From assembly GCA_031266255.1 (NCBI GenBank), contig JAISBK010000086.1:1-7156 (forward strand): a stretch of DNA of 7,156 nucleotides, written 5' to 3'. This stretch comes from Treponema sp. (GTDB taxonomy: Bacteria; Spirochaetota; Spirochaetia; Treponematales; Breznakiellaceae). Shown piece by piece: positions 5,995 through 7,156 of this stretch. The notes beneath the pieces are model-generated. The model was not told where the DNA came from and searched no databases. It saw only the letters and a list, made by a program, of their open reading frames with translations. Numbering within the stretch: position 1 is the stretch's first letter; each line of letters opens with the position of its first letter. The translations under genes and the position numbers were made by a program.

Positions 5995-7095
5995 ATGAGT
6001 ATAAAAGTTGCTGCCCGTCGTAATTGGGATATAGACGGACTTATTACAGGAATTGATCAGCCGAATATTAAGGCGGTGATTTATTTCTTTTCGGTTGAAT
6101 TGGAGCGATTTGAACCTCGTAAGGCGCTCAAACGGGCGTTTCCCCGGGCCGCCTGCATAGGCGCTTCTATGATAGGTGGTTGGTGTACTACCGGGGCAAG
6201 CGAGAAAGGCGTCATAGCCATGTCATTGTCTTCTGATGAAGTGGAAGAAACGTTTGTCGTCTTACAAGAGGGGGTGAAGCGCGACCCGGTGCTTGCAGCT
6301 CAAAAGATCATTGACGCGTTGAAGCGGAAGTTCAGCGGCCGTAATCTGTTCCCCAATACCTATTTGGGTCTGGTGTTCTTTGATGGACTATGCCGAGGCG
6401 AAGAAATAATCAAGCGGTTTACCTTGGAAAAGGACTTTAATCTGAATCTGATAGGAGGCGCGGCCGCGGACGAGCTTACGTTCACGAAAACCCTGGTAAG
6501 CACGGACGAACACTGCTCTGATGACGGGGTAGCGGTTATGGTTCTGAAAATGAAGATACCTTTTTACTGTAATCACTATGTGCATTGTCTGCCCTCCCCT
6601 ACCTCTTTTGTTATCACCAAGGCTGATCCGGTTAAACGGATCGTCTGGGAAATAGAAGGGCAGAACGCAGCGGAGTATTACGCAAAAGCTATCGGTGTTT
6701 CAGGTGCGGATAAGCTCACCGCGGTTCATTTTGCGAAGAATCCGGTCGGCATTGTTATTGGAGATACGGTCTATGTACGCAGCCAAAATGCAGTTATCGA
6801 TGGTAAGGGCTTACAGTTTTACTGTTCCCTAGAAGAGGAAACCAAAGTACATATCCTGCGGCGGGGAGACATCATCGCCCATACCCGTAAATCCCTGGAA
6901 GACGCGCGACAGTACCTGGCGAGTATACAGGGAGCGCTCTTGTTTAATTGTGTGCTGCGGTATGTGGAAATGAAAGAGCTTAACAAAGTAGTGGAATTTA
7001 ACCGCGTATTCGAGCAGCTTGCTTTTGTCGGTTTTAATACCTATGGGGAAGAATACTTTACCCATCATAATCAAAGCCTTACCGCGGTCTTTTTT

Positions 7096-7104
<9 letters not shown>
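5995..7104 (+). CDS. Stand-alone FIST (FIST_N-FIST_C) sensory protein
   Basis: The 369 residues consist of a FIST N domain (about 25-205) and a FIST C domain (about 220-350), the sensory module found in many signal-transduction proteins and proposed to bind small ligands such as amino acids. Family landmarks are IGASMIGGWCTTG (55-67), the glycine-rich GGAAADE (154-160), NAAEYY at the start of the C domain, FNCVLR (317-322) and GFNTYGE (346-352) followed by HHNQSLT near the end. No transmembrane helix, signal peptide, kinase, GGDEF or chemoreceptor domain is attached, so it must signal through a partner. It has its own sigma-70-like promoter and the strong site AAGGAAGG four bases before the ATG. 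A GGAGG overlaps its last codons and serves a following ATG, implying coupling to a downstream gene lost at the contig end. Confidence 0.88.

Positions 7105-7156
<52 letters not shown>

Overview
The window looks like one complete metagenomic or single-cell assembly contig from a bacterium of roughly balanced GC content. The first 86 bases are almost pure C and the last 42 almost pure G. I read these as sequencing or assembly artefacts at the contig ends, leaving about 7.0 kb of genuine sequence. A flagellar anti-sigma factor (FlgM), a FlgM-side promoter of sigma-28 type, a Thermus-type PyrE and a free-standing FIST protein together suggest a motile bacterium. A spirochaete of the Treponema group is my best guess, by inference only; no rRNA gene is present to settle it.

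Layout. Bases 87-347 are an AT-rich region that appears to separate divergent genes. It holds a good sigma-70-type promoter on the minus strand, pointing off the left end, and a 9-bp direct repeat around that promoter. From 348 to about 3392 a run of plus-strand genes follows: an HD-domain phosphohydrolase, mnmA (tRNA 2-thiouridylase, overlapping the HD gene), pyrE (orotate phosphoribosyltransferase) and rsmI (16S rRNA C1402 2'-O-methyltransferase). A short flgM gene comes next with its own sigma-28-like promoter and ends in a clear intrinsic terminator (3759-3795). A second unit encodes a SpoU/TrmH-family RNA 2'-O-methyltransferase and a membrane-anchored family 2 glycosyltransferase. A third unit begins at a sigma-70-like promoter and encodes a stand-alone FIST sensory protein. 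A strong Shine-Dalgarno sequence and an ATG follow it directly, so a coupled downstream gene was probably cut off by the contig end.

How the genes fit together. Three of the eight genes modify RNA: MnmA acts on the tRNA wobble position, RsmI on the 16S decoding centre, and the TrmH-like enzyme on an unknown RNA. PyrE serves UMP synthesis. FlgM controls late flagellar genes by holding sigma-28. The FIST protein probably senses a small ligand and may pass the signal to the missing downstream partner. I found no CRISPR array, transposase, phage gene, toxin-antitoxin pair, tRNA or rRNA gene. I see no convincing undescribed system. The items most worth a second look are the FlgM promoter, the operator-like repeat at the left divergent promoter, and the lost partner of the FIST gene.
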